64,000 nt of DNA from Rhizopus arrhizus (lineage: Eukaryota > Mucoromycota > Mucoromycetes > Mucorales > Rhizopodaceae), in assembly GCA_024220505.1 (NCBI GenBank), contig JAKZZE010000012.1, forward strand, positions 930,001-994,000, read 5' to 3'. The notes beneath the pieces were generated by a model, which worked only from the letters and a program-made list of their open reading frames with translations, was not told where the DNA came from and ran no database searches. The position numbers were made by a program, and so were the translations under genes. Shown piece after piece: positions 1-14,364 of the stretch. Positions within the stretch are counted from its first letter, which is position 1; each line of letters starts with the position of its first letter.

Positions 1-3000
1 GTGCACGTAAACCAAAATCATAGTGAGATTGAGGAGAGAGTTGTTCAGCACACAGATTGAATAAAGGAACCACCTTGGAAGCTAAAATTTCAGCAGTACG
101 GAAACCTTGAGAATACAGCATGACCTGAGCAATCAATTCTCTATCAGGCTTAGTCATAGCCATACTTCTGAATAGCTTCTTCAAGTTATCTGGTAAGTTG
201 GAACGACCGGCATAACCAGGGTTCATGGTAATGAAAATACCAGTATCTGTATTTACACGAACATTTCGACCAACCAATTCGATTTCATGATTAGGGTTCT
301 TTGTAGCTTCTTTAAGACCCAATTGAATAGTTTGAACTTGTTGTGAGACAGCTGACAGAATACGTTCTTCCAGACGATTGAACTCATCAAAACAGCCCCA
401 AGCACCTACTTGACAGAGACCGATGAAGATACGACCCATAGCTTGGAAATCGAATGTTTCATCACAACAGAACACAAGAACAAAGCGACCAAGCTGTACA
501 CCCAATGCTTTAACGGATTCCGTCTTACCGGTACCTGCAGGACCAAATGGTGAACCACCAAGACGTTGTTCCAAAGCTTGAGTTAAGGTCAAATAACAAC
601 GATCAGTCAAAGGAGTTTGAACGAGACGATCGACGACACCAAGATATTCATAACCATAGTAGAATTGTGCATTAGCCATGTTAATAGTCAAGCGGTGAAT
701 AGGATTTTCTACTGAGTGGTTAAAGTAGAATCGCATATGGTAAAGCCAGTTGAAGTCTCTAGGAGACAAAATGTTATCAGCTACTAATTGACGAGTAACA
801 TCACGTTGATGTACGAGTTCTGTGACAAGATGCTCACATTTTCTTCGCTTAATAACCTTCAAATCAAGCAATACCGCATCAGCCAAGATGTTTAAATTTC
901 TTTCAATCAAACCGACTGCATGTTGCATAGGCGCTTGATCTGAGTCACCAGCTTCATCTATGGTGGTGAGTGCTTTATCAACAGATTGAGTCCAAATGAT
1001 TTGAGCAGCCAAAACGACGAGTTGAGCGGGGTATCGATCAATCCATTCCATGAAGTCAGGAGAACTCATTTCTTCAGCATTGTAGATGTTCTCAAGTTCA
1101 GTTACAGCGTCGGTCAAGAGTTGGGCAAGAGAAACACGCATTTCATTTTCCAATAAAGTTAACCAATCGTTGATCTTTGGATTATCCTTAATAGAGACAG
1201 GCGTTTTGAATTTGACTTCTTCGCCTTCTTTTGATGCCATACCAATAATAGATGTTTGTTCTTCATCCAACAAGATATTAGAAATACCGGCAAACATTTT
1301 CTTGAAATGTTTTTGAATACGCAAGATATCCTTGCTGTTACCAATAATTTCAAGCAAATCTTCATCACCAACAAAGTAGAAACGTGGGAAAGAAGAACGT
1401 TCTCGTTCAAGATATTCACCCAAGGCTTTTTGAATCTTGCTCAATAATTCAGCAAGACGTTCCAAAGATTTTTGAATATTGGGGATGTTAAGTACATCCA
1501 AGACAAATGGTGATTTGTAAACCTTCTTCATCACAGTCAAGAATTCGGTGTTAATGCTTTGGAAACGTTGTGTTTCAACTGGAAGCAAATGCTTAATATC
1601 TACGCTACCACTGAAAATGCCTTCAAGGTAAACCCATTGACGTTGAACATCAATCCAAACATCAAAAAGAACATGGATACGATTCAATTTATCTTCCCAT
1701 GATGATGCGTCTTCTTCAAATACTTTGTAGTATGGTGATAATTTCATGGCAGTAAGAGAGTTAAGATGTTCACTCGACTTGCTGAATAAATCGTCCCATC
1801 CACGAATAAGGCGACATCTATTTTGATAATTGACCAAGTCTAATACATATCCAGTCCATGTCTCCTTAATCTGCTTCAAGAACTCTTCAAGAGCCATTTC
1901 ACCTTGAGCTTGCATAATTACATCTCTGACAACAGCTTCATTACGTTTAAGGTCAAGATCCCACAAGTGTCCAATTGTCATTTCAGACAAAGTAAAGCGG
2001 TTTTCAACTCGAAGAGATTTGAAAATTTGACGCCAATGGCGTTCGCGAAGTGCTTCAGATTTCAAGTCACCCACCAAAGGATTAACACGCAAGAGTTGAC
2101 GGAGCGTGTCTTGCATGTACTCATAAGCAGCATATTGACGCATGCGATTTGGCATTTCCTTTGTAGAATTGACGAGTTCGTCAATGCTTTGACGTACCTT
2201 ACGGGGAACGACCGAGGACCAAGGCGTATCACGAATTTCATTAAGAGATTGCCATACACGAGCAAGAGCGGTCCAAACAGATTTGAGATCACGAAGCTCT
2301 TCGAGAACAGGATCCAAACGAGCTTCTGAAGTTTGTTCCAAGTCCAAAGCTTCCTTTGCACGACAGACCATATCATACTCTTCCTTCAAGCGTGTAACTC
2401 GTCCTTCAAAGATAGAAAGTGTATTCGTGGCAATATCTGGTTTAATGTCACCTTGTACTGGCTTGGTCTTTTCCCATTCTGCACAAATATCACGAATCTT
2501 TTGCTCGACAACCTTATCTTCAGCAACAATCTTCATTTGCAAACCAGCAACTTGTTCTTGAATAGCATTATTCTTTCTGCTCAAAATCTCATTGAAAGCG
2601 CTCCATTCACCATCGACTTGATCAACATAAACCCAGTCAGCAGGGAATTGGAAACGCTGACGTTCCAGAGTTTTTTGTCCTTGTCTGAAAAGCTCCACAT
2701 CCAAAGTCCATTTGGCAACTTTACGCTTCAAGTCTTGAACGAATGTAATGAACGTAACAGCTTCACCAGTAGAATTACTTTCAATAGATTGCTGCTCAAG
2801 TTCATAACGGGCCTTAGAAACTGATGTGTGGAAATCCTTTACAGATGTTCCCAAGAGCGAACCAAATTTGTTCAAGATTTCACGTTGCCATTGGTCATAC
2901 TTTTGATTTACTTTACTTTGCACTTGTTCGTAGTCAATAACAAGAGGACCAAATGATTGCTCGGTTTCAGAATTATCAAAGGTAGCTCTTGCCTTTTTAA

Positions 3001-6000
3001 TTTCTAGCAAAATTTGCTGCCATTTACCAAGGTCGTCTTCGAGGATAGAAAAGACGTGACTGGATTCCAAATCCCACAAAGATTGATATTGCAACCAAAT
3101 ATTAACATAATCAGATACTTGGCGAATTTTATCTTCAACGATTTGATAAGCATATTCAAGAGAGTTGTCACCCATACGGGTTAACAAGCTGGCATACGTC
3201 TTTTCAACAGTTGGATTGTCCTTAACACTAAGACCACCTTCGTAACGAGAGCTTTGAATGCGAGGAAGATGGCAAACAACGGCCAACCAATCATGAAGTT
3301 GGAACCACCAACTGGTTCTAGCTTGCTCAATTGGAGGATCAAGATACATGACTTGATTACGAATACGAACTTCATGCACAAGGACTTGAAGCGCAGGCTT
3401 GACATCAGAATTTTTCTGAATAGCTGTTTCCTCGACAGGAGCAATGCTATCACGATGGGCACCAGTCTTTCTTTTACGTCTTGATTTTGACATACTAGGT
3501 TCAGGCATAATAGCTTCTTCATTGATTCCTAAAAATGTATTTGTCCATGCTTTGATAGCTTGTTGCAAACGAGAAATTAATACGGTTTCAATACGTTTAT
3601 CTAAACCGGCAACCCATTGATCAAGATTAGAGTAATTTTCAAGGTTGAGCCTATCAATCTAATGTATTATGGTTATTAGTATAAGGCATAAAATGAAAGG
3701 CGAATATCTAGTATACTTACAATCTTTTGAATACGACCAAGAGTATCCTCAAATTTTTCAGCCTGATAAGGACAGGCTTTCATTTCATCAACTCCCTTTG
3801 TAATATCATCGTAGTAACCAATCAAATCATCAACCTTATCCTGGAATACAGAGACTACATTGGCAAATTCACGAACAAACATTACATGTCTGTTTTCTCT
3901 GGCATCCAAGGGTGTACCGGTAAGATAAGACAAAGGACGATGATGGGCATCGTAAGTATTGACGAAATAGTCCCAGCGTAAGTTGATGCCCTTTGTGATC
4001 ATATTATGTACTTCGTTTCTATAACCAGCTACAAGGGTCGAAATTTCAGGATTACGATTCACTTTATGGACTGTTTGTGAAAAAGTTCGAACAGTTTCCA
4101 TTAAGCTGACAGCAAAAGGATAAACACGTTTGGCATCCTTTGCAACATTAGAGATTGTATGAGGCACTTGGAAGTTTAACCATAACAAGTTTCTGACTTC
4201 TTTAAAAAGTGCAATGATTTGTCCATCAAAATTGACGCCCAATTGAAGCGCATTCTTTTGAACGCGATTGCGTGATATTTCAAAAATACGACCAGAAACT
4301 GACAAGTCGCGCTTGGTAATTTCTTGTAACCAATTTTCATAGATAAGACGAGTATCAAGTTTTTTACGGAAACTGCTACTTTCGATTTGAAGCTTTTGAC
4401 CTTCGGCATAAAGCTCCCATCCTTTACCAAGAACATCTTCTACACGCTTCATATAGAGGGAAAGCTGTCTATCAATCTGGCGAGCCCAAATGATAGCACC
4501 AGAGATAGGAGGAAGATCACGAAGTTGAGCCATATGATATGCTTCTGAATTTCTATATTGCATCTTGAACTTATCGTGTAACTTATTAATATCATCCTTC
4601 ACACTATCTATCAGCTGTGTTTGATATTCCTGGATGGCGCCACGAATCTTTGGTCGAACAAATAAAGCATTGAACTTTGAAAAGACTCTAAACATTTCAT
4701 TTGCGCTTTTTGCTGTACCTAAACGGTCACGTAAACGGGCGATAATTTGGTTTTCAACACGAGAAACTCTTTCATTGTAAGCAGTTTCGGCTTGAACCCA
4801 TATCTCAGTACCCTCTATAGAATATTACAGTCTTGTTAGAATAAATTTAAAACTTGGGTCTTATGAAATACACTAACCAGGTGAAACGTCAAGTACATCA
4901 ATGTTTTTCACACTTTCGTACGCCAGTTTTACTTCTTCAACTGCATTTACATCACTAATACTGACACTCTCCTCTTCTTCCACAACACTTTTGACTTGGC
5001 CATCTACAACAACTGTAGCTTTTTTGGCACGAGGACTGGTCATGACACGTACAATAGTTTGATGTAACTGTTCGTGTTGCTTTCTAAAAGCTCGCACAAA
5101 GTTTACTCGTTCTTGAAGCTTTGCATGTGCTGGATTGATTTTGATAGGTAAAAATTTCTCAGATCGCTTACGAGTAACATCTCGAGCAACATTAGTGAAT
5201 TCTTTAATCAAGTCATCCCATGTATGAAAAACAGACTCTGCACCAGATGTTGTACGTTCAAAATCATCATACTCCATGTACATCATACGTCGGCTTCCAA
5301 GTACCTTCAAAAGTTGATCATTGAGATCTTTTGAAATAGCCTCTACTAAAGGGAGTGCACGACGAATGGGATAAGGTCTATATCAATAATTTAAATCTTT
5401 GTTCACAGGTTTTTTTGTGAAGCCAGAGTAAACTTACGATAACTTCAATTTCTTATTGAGATGTCCAAAAATCATATGCAACGATTCTCTGATTTTATCA
5501 AGATCTGTTGCTGAAAGAAGTTCATTTAGAGGGAAGTCCTTCATCAACTGATTGTATTTATGAACTATCAAAGTCAAAATTAATATAATTATAAATTTTA
5601 AAAGTATGCAAGAAGTTTACCGCGTTCCATTCCTTCTTTCAAACCAGTATCAGCTATGAAACTTACTGTTGCATGGAAACGTTTGGCATGCTTTAATATA
5701 TCAAGTGTCAAAGCTATACAGAATAATGATTAGATGTGAACTCATTTATTTTGTTATGAGAAACTTACTAATTTGATCGCTTTTAAGCTGTTCATCTATC
5801 TTTTCTAAAGCACTCTCCATGCTTAACCAAAAGTTAATTTCTTGAATTGCTGTGCCACTTGCTGGGTCTCGAGACATTTTCGTAACTTTTTGAATTTCTT
5901 TGATCCAACCATTCACATCGCTTTGGAGTTTATTAAGGAATGAAGAATCAGAAAAAAGAGTCGAGTCAACTGCCTCTACAGTTACTCGCTTGTTTTGTTC

Positions 6001-6829
6001 ACGACACTTTAAGAAAAGTTAATCTTCATATAATATATAATCATATTAATCAAATTATTTTACCTTGTCAACTGCTCTTTGAACTACGGGGTGGATATTT
6101 AAAGATATTTCTGGAATTTCAACGTTTTGTTGGAGATGAAGCAAACTTAACTCGAGTTCTGCCATTTTCTTTTTGGCCATAGGTACACCCATTTTGTTGT
6201 CTTCATTCTTGCTTTTAGAGCTAGTTTCATTTGCAGTCTTTCCATATCTAGCATTTACATAGGCATCAAAATAGGGACTGACAGCTAAATGGATGTATGA
6301 ATGCAAAAATTCATAAGCACTTGTCTGTCCTGGTTCACCAGCGTTGGGAGCACCAGGCAAATTAATTAATTGCAATTGATTTTGCAAAGGCCTAGACTGG
6401 TCAAGTGTAGCGGAGCGTTTAATAATAGCTAAAGAGCCAACATGAGAGGGAAGGTATGTTATTTCGTGAGATACGGTATATGAGTAAGTAGCGGGTGTTG
6501 CATCATCTACATGTTTTGTTTAATATAAAAAGTAAAATTTCAGGCATGCGGAATCAAGTGTTACCTTCATCTTTGACATTATCTCTTTCTTTGAGAATGA
6601 AAATGACAGGTGTTTGGGGATCATTAGCAAAGCGCTTAAATTTTTCAGCAGTGTCTGGGTAAGAGAAAAGCGTGTTTTCGAGATCGGACACATCAGCACC
6701 CAGTACCAACGGAAGCAGCAATTCAAAGTATTCTTGAAGCTTTTGATAGTCAAATACAAGCAATACTTCGGAAGCAGCAGGCGCAGCAATTGAAGATGCT
6801 GGATTAAGAGTAGTTTCGTCTTCGAGCAT
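1..6829 (-). CDS. Cytoplasmic dynein heavy chain, N-terminal half (partial at left edge)
   Basis: Motor subunit of cytoplasmic dynein, the minus-end-directed microtubule motor for nuclei, vesicles and spindle. Start ATG is at 6829. I read eight exons: 6565-6829, 6064-6506, 5769-6006, 5621-5713, 5438-5564, 4878-5377, 3721-4814 and 1-3658; all junctions have GT-AG ends and keep frame. About 2139 residues are present. The N-terminal part is the dynein tail, followed by the linker and then AAA1. The AAA1 P-loop [10 protein letters not shown] lies at about 515-544 (near residue 1959), where cytoplasmic dyneins carry it. The Walker B-like stretch CFDEF is near 378-400. The remaining AAA modules, the stalk and the C-terminus lie beyond the left edge. 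Placement of the P-loop near residue 1960 argues for a cytoplasmic rather than axonemal chain; that is inference from family layout. Confidence 0.95.
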
Positions 6830-9800
6830 TCGCTTTTTAGAAATTTTTTTTTTGTTTGTTAATCAAATAAAAGGTATAAACAAACTTTAAAAAAAAAAAG
6901 AAAGAGAGGGTTAAATGAAAAGATGTTCTTTTTTTCAAATAATATACGTGGCCCTTTAGATTTAATAAAGGCTAAAGTGATATATAAAAAAATAGAAAAA
7001 AAGTAACAAAGTTTCAAGTGAAGAAAAAAGAAAAAAAAAAAGGGGGAAGACCGAGGGCGAAGCACAAAAAATAAGCTTCGCTTAAGTTTATTGCAATATA
7101 ATTGGACGCGGAATTTTATTTAACATATGAAGGACATTATTAACAGCTTTGGGCTATTAAGGAAGAAGGGAGCTTGAATGTTATATAAGCACCCATGCTT
7201 ACTTAATAGTATTATGCATATACTTTTGTACACATTATGGTGCCTTGAGTTTCACCCGTTCGATAGACTGAACATGCAGTTATATTGAGGACAAACCTGT
7301 TTGAATTCTGCAAAGTGTGCAACGGATTGCATGTATTTAAACTCAGTTCGAAGCACTCGTTGAAAGTCAGTACATTACCATATACAAACTCCGTTTTGGA
7401 AACCCCTGAAATCTTAAGCAAAACAAAGCGCGTAACAGACGATAAGAAAGATTAAATTTAATCGCTAACAAAGAATTTGCATGATAATAATATATAAAAT
7501 AACATGTCGATGAGACAATTATTGGATGAGGTGTCTTATTTGACAACAAAACATAATTTGCAATAAGTTGTGTAAATTTTTTTCTACCCACAAACCCTAT
7601 TGGTATATACAAAAAGTAGAGGCTTTTCTGTGTAGCAATTCAATAATGTTTATTAACTAAACAACATGAAGATGTGATAAGATATTAAATAGAAAACATG
7701 TTGAGAAGTACAAGAGTTTTACGCAGTTATATAATAGTATCGAAAGCCCATTCGACCTCTATTGTTAATGAAATGTCGTTTTACTTTAATATGTTAAGAG
7801 GTGATCTGAGGATAATACATTTGATAGGTTGAGGTTTTTGTTTCACTATAACATACTTTCAATTTTGCCATGCTTTCAAATGAAATATTTAAATAGTGAC
7901 GTTAAAACTGGAACAAATCTTTAGTTATAATATGTGTTTGTTAACAAAAAATGAGATATCTAACTTAATTGTAGAGTGGAACTCACTTTTAGAATACTCT
8001 GCCTATCCTTCAACTTATATGGCAAAATCAAAATTGACTATATTTATTAATAAAAGTATTATTTTTGTTGTAAATGCGAAATTGCGTTCTCTAGCCTTTT
8101 GCAATGTATTCAAACTACTTTATTTGTTATAGCTTTCATTTAAGAATTGTTTATATTTACGTACCACTGTATTTATATACAGCATGTCTAGCATTACAAA
8201 ATGTCCTATAAATTAAAATACGCCATCTTGTTACTGAAATATAGTTACATAGTAATCATGCTTAAATTAAGCAAAAGCGATTGTTATCTATCAAATTCCC
8301 AGCTACTATACAAATATTCTTTGTCTAGTTTTAGGAGGATAACTGATAGCTTCTACTTTGATTTTTTATTTTCTAAACCAACAGTGATGGTAATGTATTT
8401 AAGCATAGCATGAAATATCAGAATAATTAGAGCTTTAGAGGCTTTCATAATATTGAATGATTTTAAAAATAAATCTAATATAAGGAGTTTTCTTGTGAGA
8501 TATTTGCAGATAATAAAGTTGGGAAATAAGAAGGAAATAGTACATGAACATCTAGTGAATTGGTCTCTATGTAACTTCTTTATTAGATTTCAAGATGAGA
8601 GAAAATCCATTTAATCAAACTACGCATTTATATAGGAAACAGAATTATTCAGGAACAGAAGTGAGTTCAAGATCAACTTTAGTATTGAGCTTGAACAATA
8701 TAAATATTGTGTATGGTTAATGTTGAAAATGAGCCTTAGAGAATATGTAAAAAGTAATACTATATATTCGGTACTTGTTATTTCTTATATAAGATTTGAG
8801 TAATCTCATACGAATAGTAAGTATTTAATGATGTAAATACGACACCCTGGAATAATAATGCTGATTATAAGCTTTTACACGTAACAAAACTACATGAAGA
8901 AGATATCAGACAATTTTTTAAATCAATAACTTACTCAGTAATGATATGAAAGATGGCTCCACTCATGGATAGAAAGAGATCAGTGTTCTTGGTATAGCAG
9001 CATATTTAGCTATAGTCACAGTAATGGATGATTACAATGACAGGAATCTCGGCATTTTTAATTGGATACTCTTGTAAACAACCTTAGAGACAAAACCTTT
9101 TCTGCTAAGCTGAGACTTGACACTGACAACGATTTGACAGTTGTTTTAGATGAAATATATAGTCCGAATAATTTTAACGAGTTGTCTTTACCATATTTAT
9201 TGACCTAACCAAAACGGAAAATATTTCTACTGTCATAAGTAAGCTTCTGCAAAAACCTGATGCAGGTATTTTCCCTTTAAGTTTTGTGTCGATAATATTT
9301 AAATTGGTTTTCCCTTGAAAATCGGATTTGTCATTTGTGACCTTTGATTTCAATTAAGCAGTTACAGCCTTAGAGAACAAATCAACTTTGTAATAATCAG
9401 GAACTAGAATGCCTGATAATAGGCGATACTATCTTCATCAGTAGGCTTTAAAATACAGGTAAAACCGATAGAGAAAGATGAAGAGGTTAGGCTAATTATT
9501 TTAAAGCTAAAAAAGTGATTTTTACATATTAATTACGATAATAAAATGTCTTTCTTTTTAGATTATTTTAATTCTTTCTTTTTTTTAAAAAAAATCAGAA
9601 ATAAGAAAAATGACATTATTCCAGTATTTCCGAGTAGAATGGAGAAAACAGCCTTAAAAAAATATTAATTTGAAAAAAAAATTAAGCAAATAATAAAATG
9701 TCACCTTTGAATCATTTGTCTACAATAAGCCATGTTCTGAAAACATATTTCCTTAATATTCGATTCACTCCAAATGAAGTGGTTTCGTCCCTGCAAATAG

Positions 9801-10186
9801 CATATATTGCCATAAATATTATTTTTTATCATTTTATATAGCTGTACTTCATGAAGATTGGTAAAAAGAAAGAGCGCTTGCAAAAAGTCTTTACTTTTGC
9901 ATTGCCCATAGATCTTTAGTGCTCTGTTTATCATTCTTATCATAATAGGCAAACAACTTTCTTGTGTGTCTATTTAATTTACACACGCAGCAAAGGAAAG
10001 AAGTTAACGCATTAATTTGCCTTAAAATCTCGATGCTCAGTGGCAGTGTGTAGCTTCAAATTATTCCGTAGCACAAAATCGGATTCGAGCGCGCTTGTGT
10101 TTTTTATGACTATTTTTTTCAAACGCGATTTTTTTTATTATTATTTTTTTTTTTGTTTTTATTTTTAGTTTTTTTTTCATAAAACT
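6830..10186. other. Intergenic, no gene recognised (3.36 kb)
   Basis: This lies between the dynein start (-) and the SPT16 start (+), so it must hold both promoters at its ends. It is very AT-rich with dense stops in all frames. The small reading frames here (for example 7896-8132, 8201-8413 and 9701-9952) show no motif and no splice partners. I see no RNA gene. A short string at about 10030-10050 resembles part of U4 but does not continue as U4. Confidence 0.6.
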
Positions 10187-10415
10187 ATGTCAGCTATACA
10201 ATTAGACCATAAACGTTTTCACAGAAGAATACGATATTTAGCCTCAAAATGGAAGGTACACGAGAAAAATATGGAGAAAAAAAATTTTGATCGAGACTAA
10301 TCTTTTTAACAGAACAACACAGAAGCCTTTCAAAATGTGGATGCCATCGCACTCATTGTTGGTGACGATGATTATGAGAATCCATACAGGAAGTCTATTA
10401 CGCTTCAAGTAAAAA

Positions 10416-10450
<35 letters not shown>

Positions 10451-13400
10451 TTTGAAATAATTAACAAAGCTGTTTTTACATAGACCTGGTTATTAGGATA
10501 TCCCTTCTTTCAAACGCTCATGATCATTAAACCAGACAAGATTACGGTCATTTGCAGTCAAAAGAAGGCAGATACTATTGAAACTGTGAAACAAGGAGAC
10601 AAACAAGTTCCTGTGACAATCATTCGTCGTGGAAAGAACTTGGAAGAAAATGTTGCATTGTATAAATCGGTCATTGAAGACTTGAATGATGTAAGTGTCT
10701 GTCTGATTATATGATACATTGCGTTTAATCTTCAATTTTAAAATAGAAACGTGTTGGTGTAGTTATAAAAGATAAATTCAATGGCAAGAACATCGAAGAA
10801 TGGAAAAAAGCATGCGAAAAGTACAACAAAAATTTTGAAGAAGTGGATATATCCGTAGCCATTTCTATCTGCTTAGCTGAAAAAGAGGAAGAGGAAGTGG
10901 TAGGTTTTACTTTATTTTATCTTAGCTGATAGTTGTTAACATACAAGAATATCAGAGAACTGTTCGATTAGCAGCCAAAGCCAGCTCAAACATGATGCAA
11001 TACTATTTTATTCCGGAGATGTCTACTTTGATTGATGAAGAAAAGCCAATTACTCATGAAAAATTAAGTGATATGACTGAAAATGTCTTGGAAGATCCAA
11101 AATTAGCAAGTCGTATCAAGCTCCCACATGAAGTAAATAATATATATAGTCAAAGAGATGGAAGCTGTATGACTTATTTTGTGAATAGATTGAAAACAAG
11201 GACGACTTGGACTGGTGTTATACTCCCATTATTCAAAGTGGCGGAAAGTTTGATTTGAAATCATCAGCAGCATCCAATAACGAGAAACTTTATCCAGGTG
11301 CCATTCTTTGTAGTCTGGGTATTCGATATAAGTTCTATTGTTCAAACATTAGTCGAACTTTTCTTATTGATCCGACTAAAATACAAGAAAAGAACTATGA
11401 ATTTTTGCTTGAAGTTCAAAACAAAGTATTGGATAGCATTCACGACGGTGTCAAAATAGGTGATGTTTATCAAAAGGCGATTGCTTACGTTAGAGCCAAA
11501 CGTCCTGACCTTGAAAAGAACTTTACAAAGAATGTTGGTTTTGGCATGGGTATAGAGTTTCGCGAAGCAAATTATGTGTTGAACGCAAAGAATACACGTG
11601 AACTGAAGAATGGCATGATTCTCAATATTCAGGTGGGTTTCTCTGATCTCGAGAATCCCAAGGCCAAAGATGAACGTGGCAAGATTTATGCTCTTATGCT
11701 AATTGATACTGTACGTGTCACAAATGATGCTCCTATTGTACTGACTGCAGACTGCAGTAAAAAGCTCAATAAGGTTTCTTACTTTTTCGACGAAGCAGAT
11801 GATAGAGAAAAGGACAGTGAAGAAAAATCTCAATCAACTGTATCCAAACCAGTCGCTACTACTAAACGTGAAGGTCCTGTCACTAAATCTGCTATTCTTC
11901 GCAGTAAATTTAGAAGTGAAGATCAAGAAGATGAATCAAAGGAGCAAAAGAGAAAAGAGCACCAAAAGCAATTATTTGCCCATAAGTTAGCAGAGGGTCT
12001 TGCTAAATATTCTGAAGCTTCGGGGAATGACAATGACGAAGAAAAACGTGTTTTCCGCAGATTTGAAAGCTACAGGTCCGAGGCTAAACTTCCTCGTGAA
12101 GCAAAAAGTCTTAAGATTGTTGTGGATAAAAAGCATGATTCGATCATTTTACCTATTTATGGTATGGCTGTTCCTTTCCATATATCTACTTTGAAGAATG
12201 CGAGCAAAAGTGATGAAGGTGACTTTGTGATGCTGCGTTTGAATTTCTTGACGCCTGGGCAAGCAGGAAGCAAGAAAGAAGACTTTTCATTTGATGATGT
12301 CAATGCGACCTATGTTCGTGCACTGACCTTTAGAAGTGCTGATACGCATCGAATGGCTGAAATTTTTAAATCAATCACTGATATGAAGAAAGAAGCTACC
12401 AAAAAAGAAGCAGAGCGTCGAGAAATGGCTGATGTTGTTGATCAGGGTACTTTGAATATCATCAAAGGACGTAAACCACACCGTCTTTCTGATGTTTACG
12501 TTCGTCCGTTAACTGAATCAAAGCGTTTACCTGGTGAACTCGAAATCCATCACAACGGTTTGAAATACCAATCCATTCGATCCGACTCTTCCTTCAACAT
12601 CCTCTTTAACAATGTTAAGCATTTGTTCTTTCAGCCTTGTGATAATGAATTGTTGGTATTAATTCACGTTCACTTTAAGAATCCCATTTTGATTGGCAAG
12701 AAAAAGACCAAAGATATACAGTTCTACCGTGAAGCTTCTGATATGCAGTACGATGAGACTGGAAACAAGCGAAGACGTCATATGTATGGTGATGAAGATG
12801 AATTGGAATCCGAACAAGAGGAACGCCGTCGCAGAGCACAACTCAATAGAGAATTCAAGCAATTTGCAGAAAAGATCGCTGAAGCAAGTAATGGTGCTGT
12901 AGAGTTGGATATTCCTTTCAGAGAACTTGGATTTCAAGGTGTGCCATTTAGATCCAATGTTTTATTACAACCCACTACAGATTGCTTTGTTCACTTGTCT
13001 GATCCACCTTTCCTTTGCATCACCTTAAGTGAAGTAGAGTTGGTCTACCTTGAACGTGTTCAATTTGGGTTAAAGAACTTTGATATGGTCTTTATATTTA
13101 AAGATTTTAATAGAACACCCGTTCATATCAATACAATTCCCATGTCACAGTTGGATAATGTTAAAGACTGGCTTGAGTAAGTATATCCCTTTTTAAAATG
13201 TATAATAGCTTACGCCTATCTTAGTTCTGTAGAGGTTGCATTCATTGAAGGTGCAGTCAATTTGAACTGGAGCATGATTATGAAAACTGTAAACGATGAC
13301 CCTGCAGACTTCTTTAAGAATGGAGGTTGGTCTGTCTTGGGCAGTGGTAGTGATGTAAGTATATAAAAATAGTTACTCACATCCCTTATACTTATTCACA

Positions 13401-13723
13401 TGTATATAGGACGAAGGCTCAGCACAAAGTGAAGAAGAAAGTGAATTTGAAATGAGTGAAGATGATTTTGATGAAAGTTCAAGTGATGATGAAAGTGAAG
13501 CAGACTCTTATGCTTCTGAAGAATCTGAAGAATCTGAGGAGCTATCAGATTCTGGTGAAGATTGGGATCAATTAGAAGAAAATGCACGAAAAGGTAATAA
13601 GTGAATAGTTAAAAAGGATGAGTAGATTTGACCTTTTTTTTTTTGTATTTAGCTGATGAACGTAGGGCTAAAAGAAAGGGTGAATTTGAAGAAATGCCAA
13701 GCAAAAAGAAGGGACGACGATAA
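10187..13723 (+). CDS. SPT16: FACT complex subunit Spt16
   Basis: Histone chaperone subunit of FACT, which loosens and rebuilds nucleosomes during transcription and replication. I read nine exons: 10187-10255, 10313-10408, 10484-10690, 10747-10899, 10956-11132, 11189-13176, 13225-13354, 13410-13593 and 13653-13723. They join in frame to 1024 codons, close to the yeast length of about 1035. The N-terminal part is the inactive M24 aminopeptidase-like fold, with the family stretch DLDWCYTPIIQSGGKFDLK at 11207-11266. The middle histone-binding domain follows, and the tail (13410-13593) is almost wholly Asp, Glu and Ser, ending in a short basic patch. Start choice: the ATG at 10187 gives the usual Spt16 opening (RF...SKWK) directly before the first intron. 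The second intron holds about 31 Ts. Confidence 0.95.
10419..10449 (+). repeat. Poly-T tract in SPT16 intron 2
   Basis: An uninterrupted run of about 31 T lies within the second intron of SPT16, just upstream of its acceptor. It is likely to vary in length by slippage, and it may act as a very long pyrimidine tract. Confidence 0.9.
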
Positions 13724-14364
13724 AGTCTTTGTGCACATTAATAAACACTCTGCAAATATTTATATAAAATTATTAACATTTTCCTTGTCAATGTAAAATA
13801 ATGCAAACAATTTCACAATTCTTACCGTGTTTTTTTCCACTGAGGAATAAACTCAAATATGATCCTGTGAAATAAAACTGGTCTACTTTCACGGAAATTC
13901 TCTTTAAAAACCTTGGATTAATATGATTGACATTAGCATCACACAACCACACATAAAAGGGGAAAAAAAATAGAAGCGTCTTTTTGCTGCTGATAACACT
14001 TTACATCTGTGGCAAATATGGTTTATTGCTATTTTTTTTTTTAATTATGAATGTTCAGGAGAGGGATCTTGCTAAATATTTAAAATTACATACTGCTTGA
14101 ACCATACTCAAGTGTCAATAAGATTGTTTGGGTAAATTTTTGTACATGTCCCTTGTCTTCTTTTTAAGTATTAGTTAGCATATTCTATTCTAGGCACAAG
14201 ACACCGTCAATCCGCAAAAAAAATTAATTCAATTACGTATATAAAAATCAAGAAAAGCCGCAAGTAATAAAATAGGAAAAACTATATTTTTAAACTTTTT
14301 GTGAAACGATCTCGAAACGGAAAACCCTATTTTTGCATTTCTTTATTTTCTTTTTCTTTTCGTC
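13724..14364. other. Intergenic between SPT16 and the F-BAR gene
   Basis: This 640-base AT-rich spacer between two same-strand genes holds the SPT16 3' end and the F-BAR gene promoter. I see no reading frame with coding character and no structured RNA. Confidence 0.6.

Noticed and set aside
1086..3522. Several frames of 60-163 codons on both strands within the dynein region
   Set aside because: All lie inside the long dynein exon in other frames; conserved dynein sequence runs through in the true frame.
10025..10100. U4-like string (CTCAGTGGCAGT) upstream of SPT16
   Set aside because: Only about a dozen bases agree with the U4 start. The U6-pairing and stem sequences that should follow are absent, and there is no Sm site.
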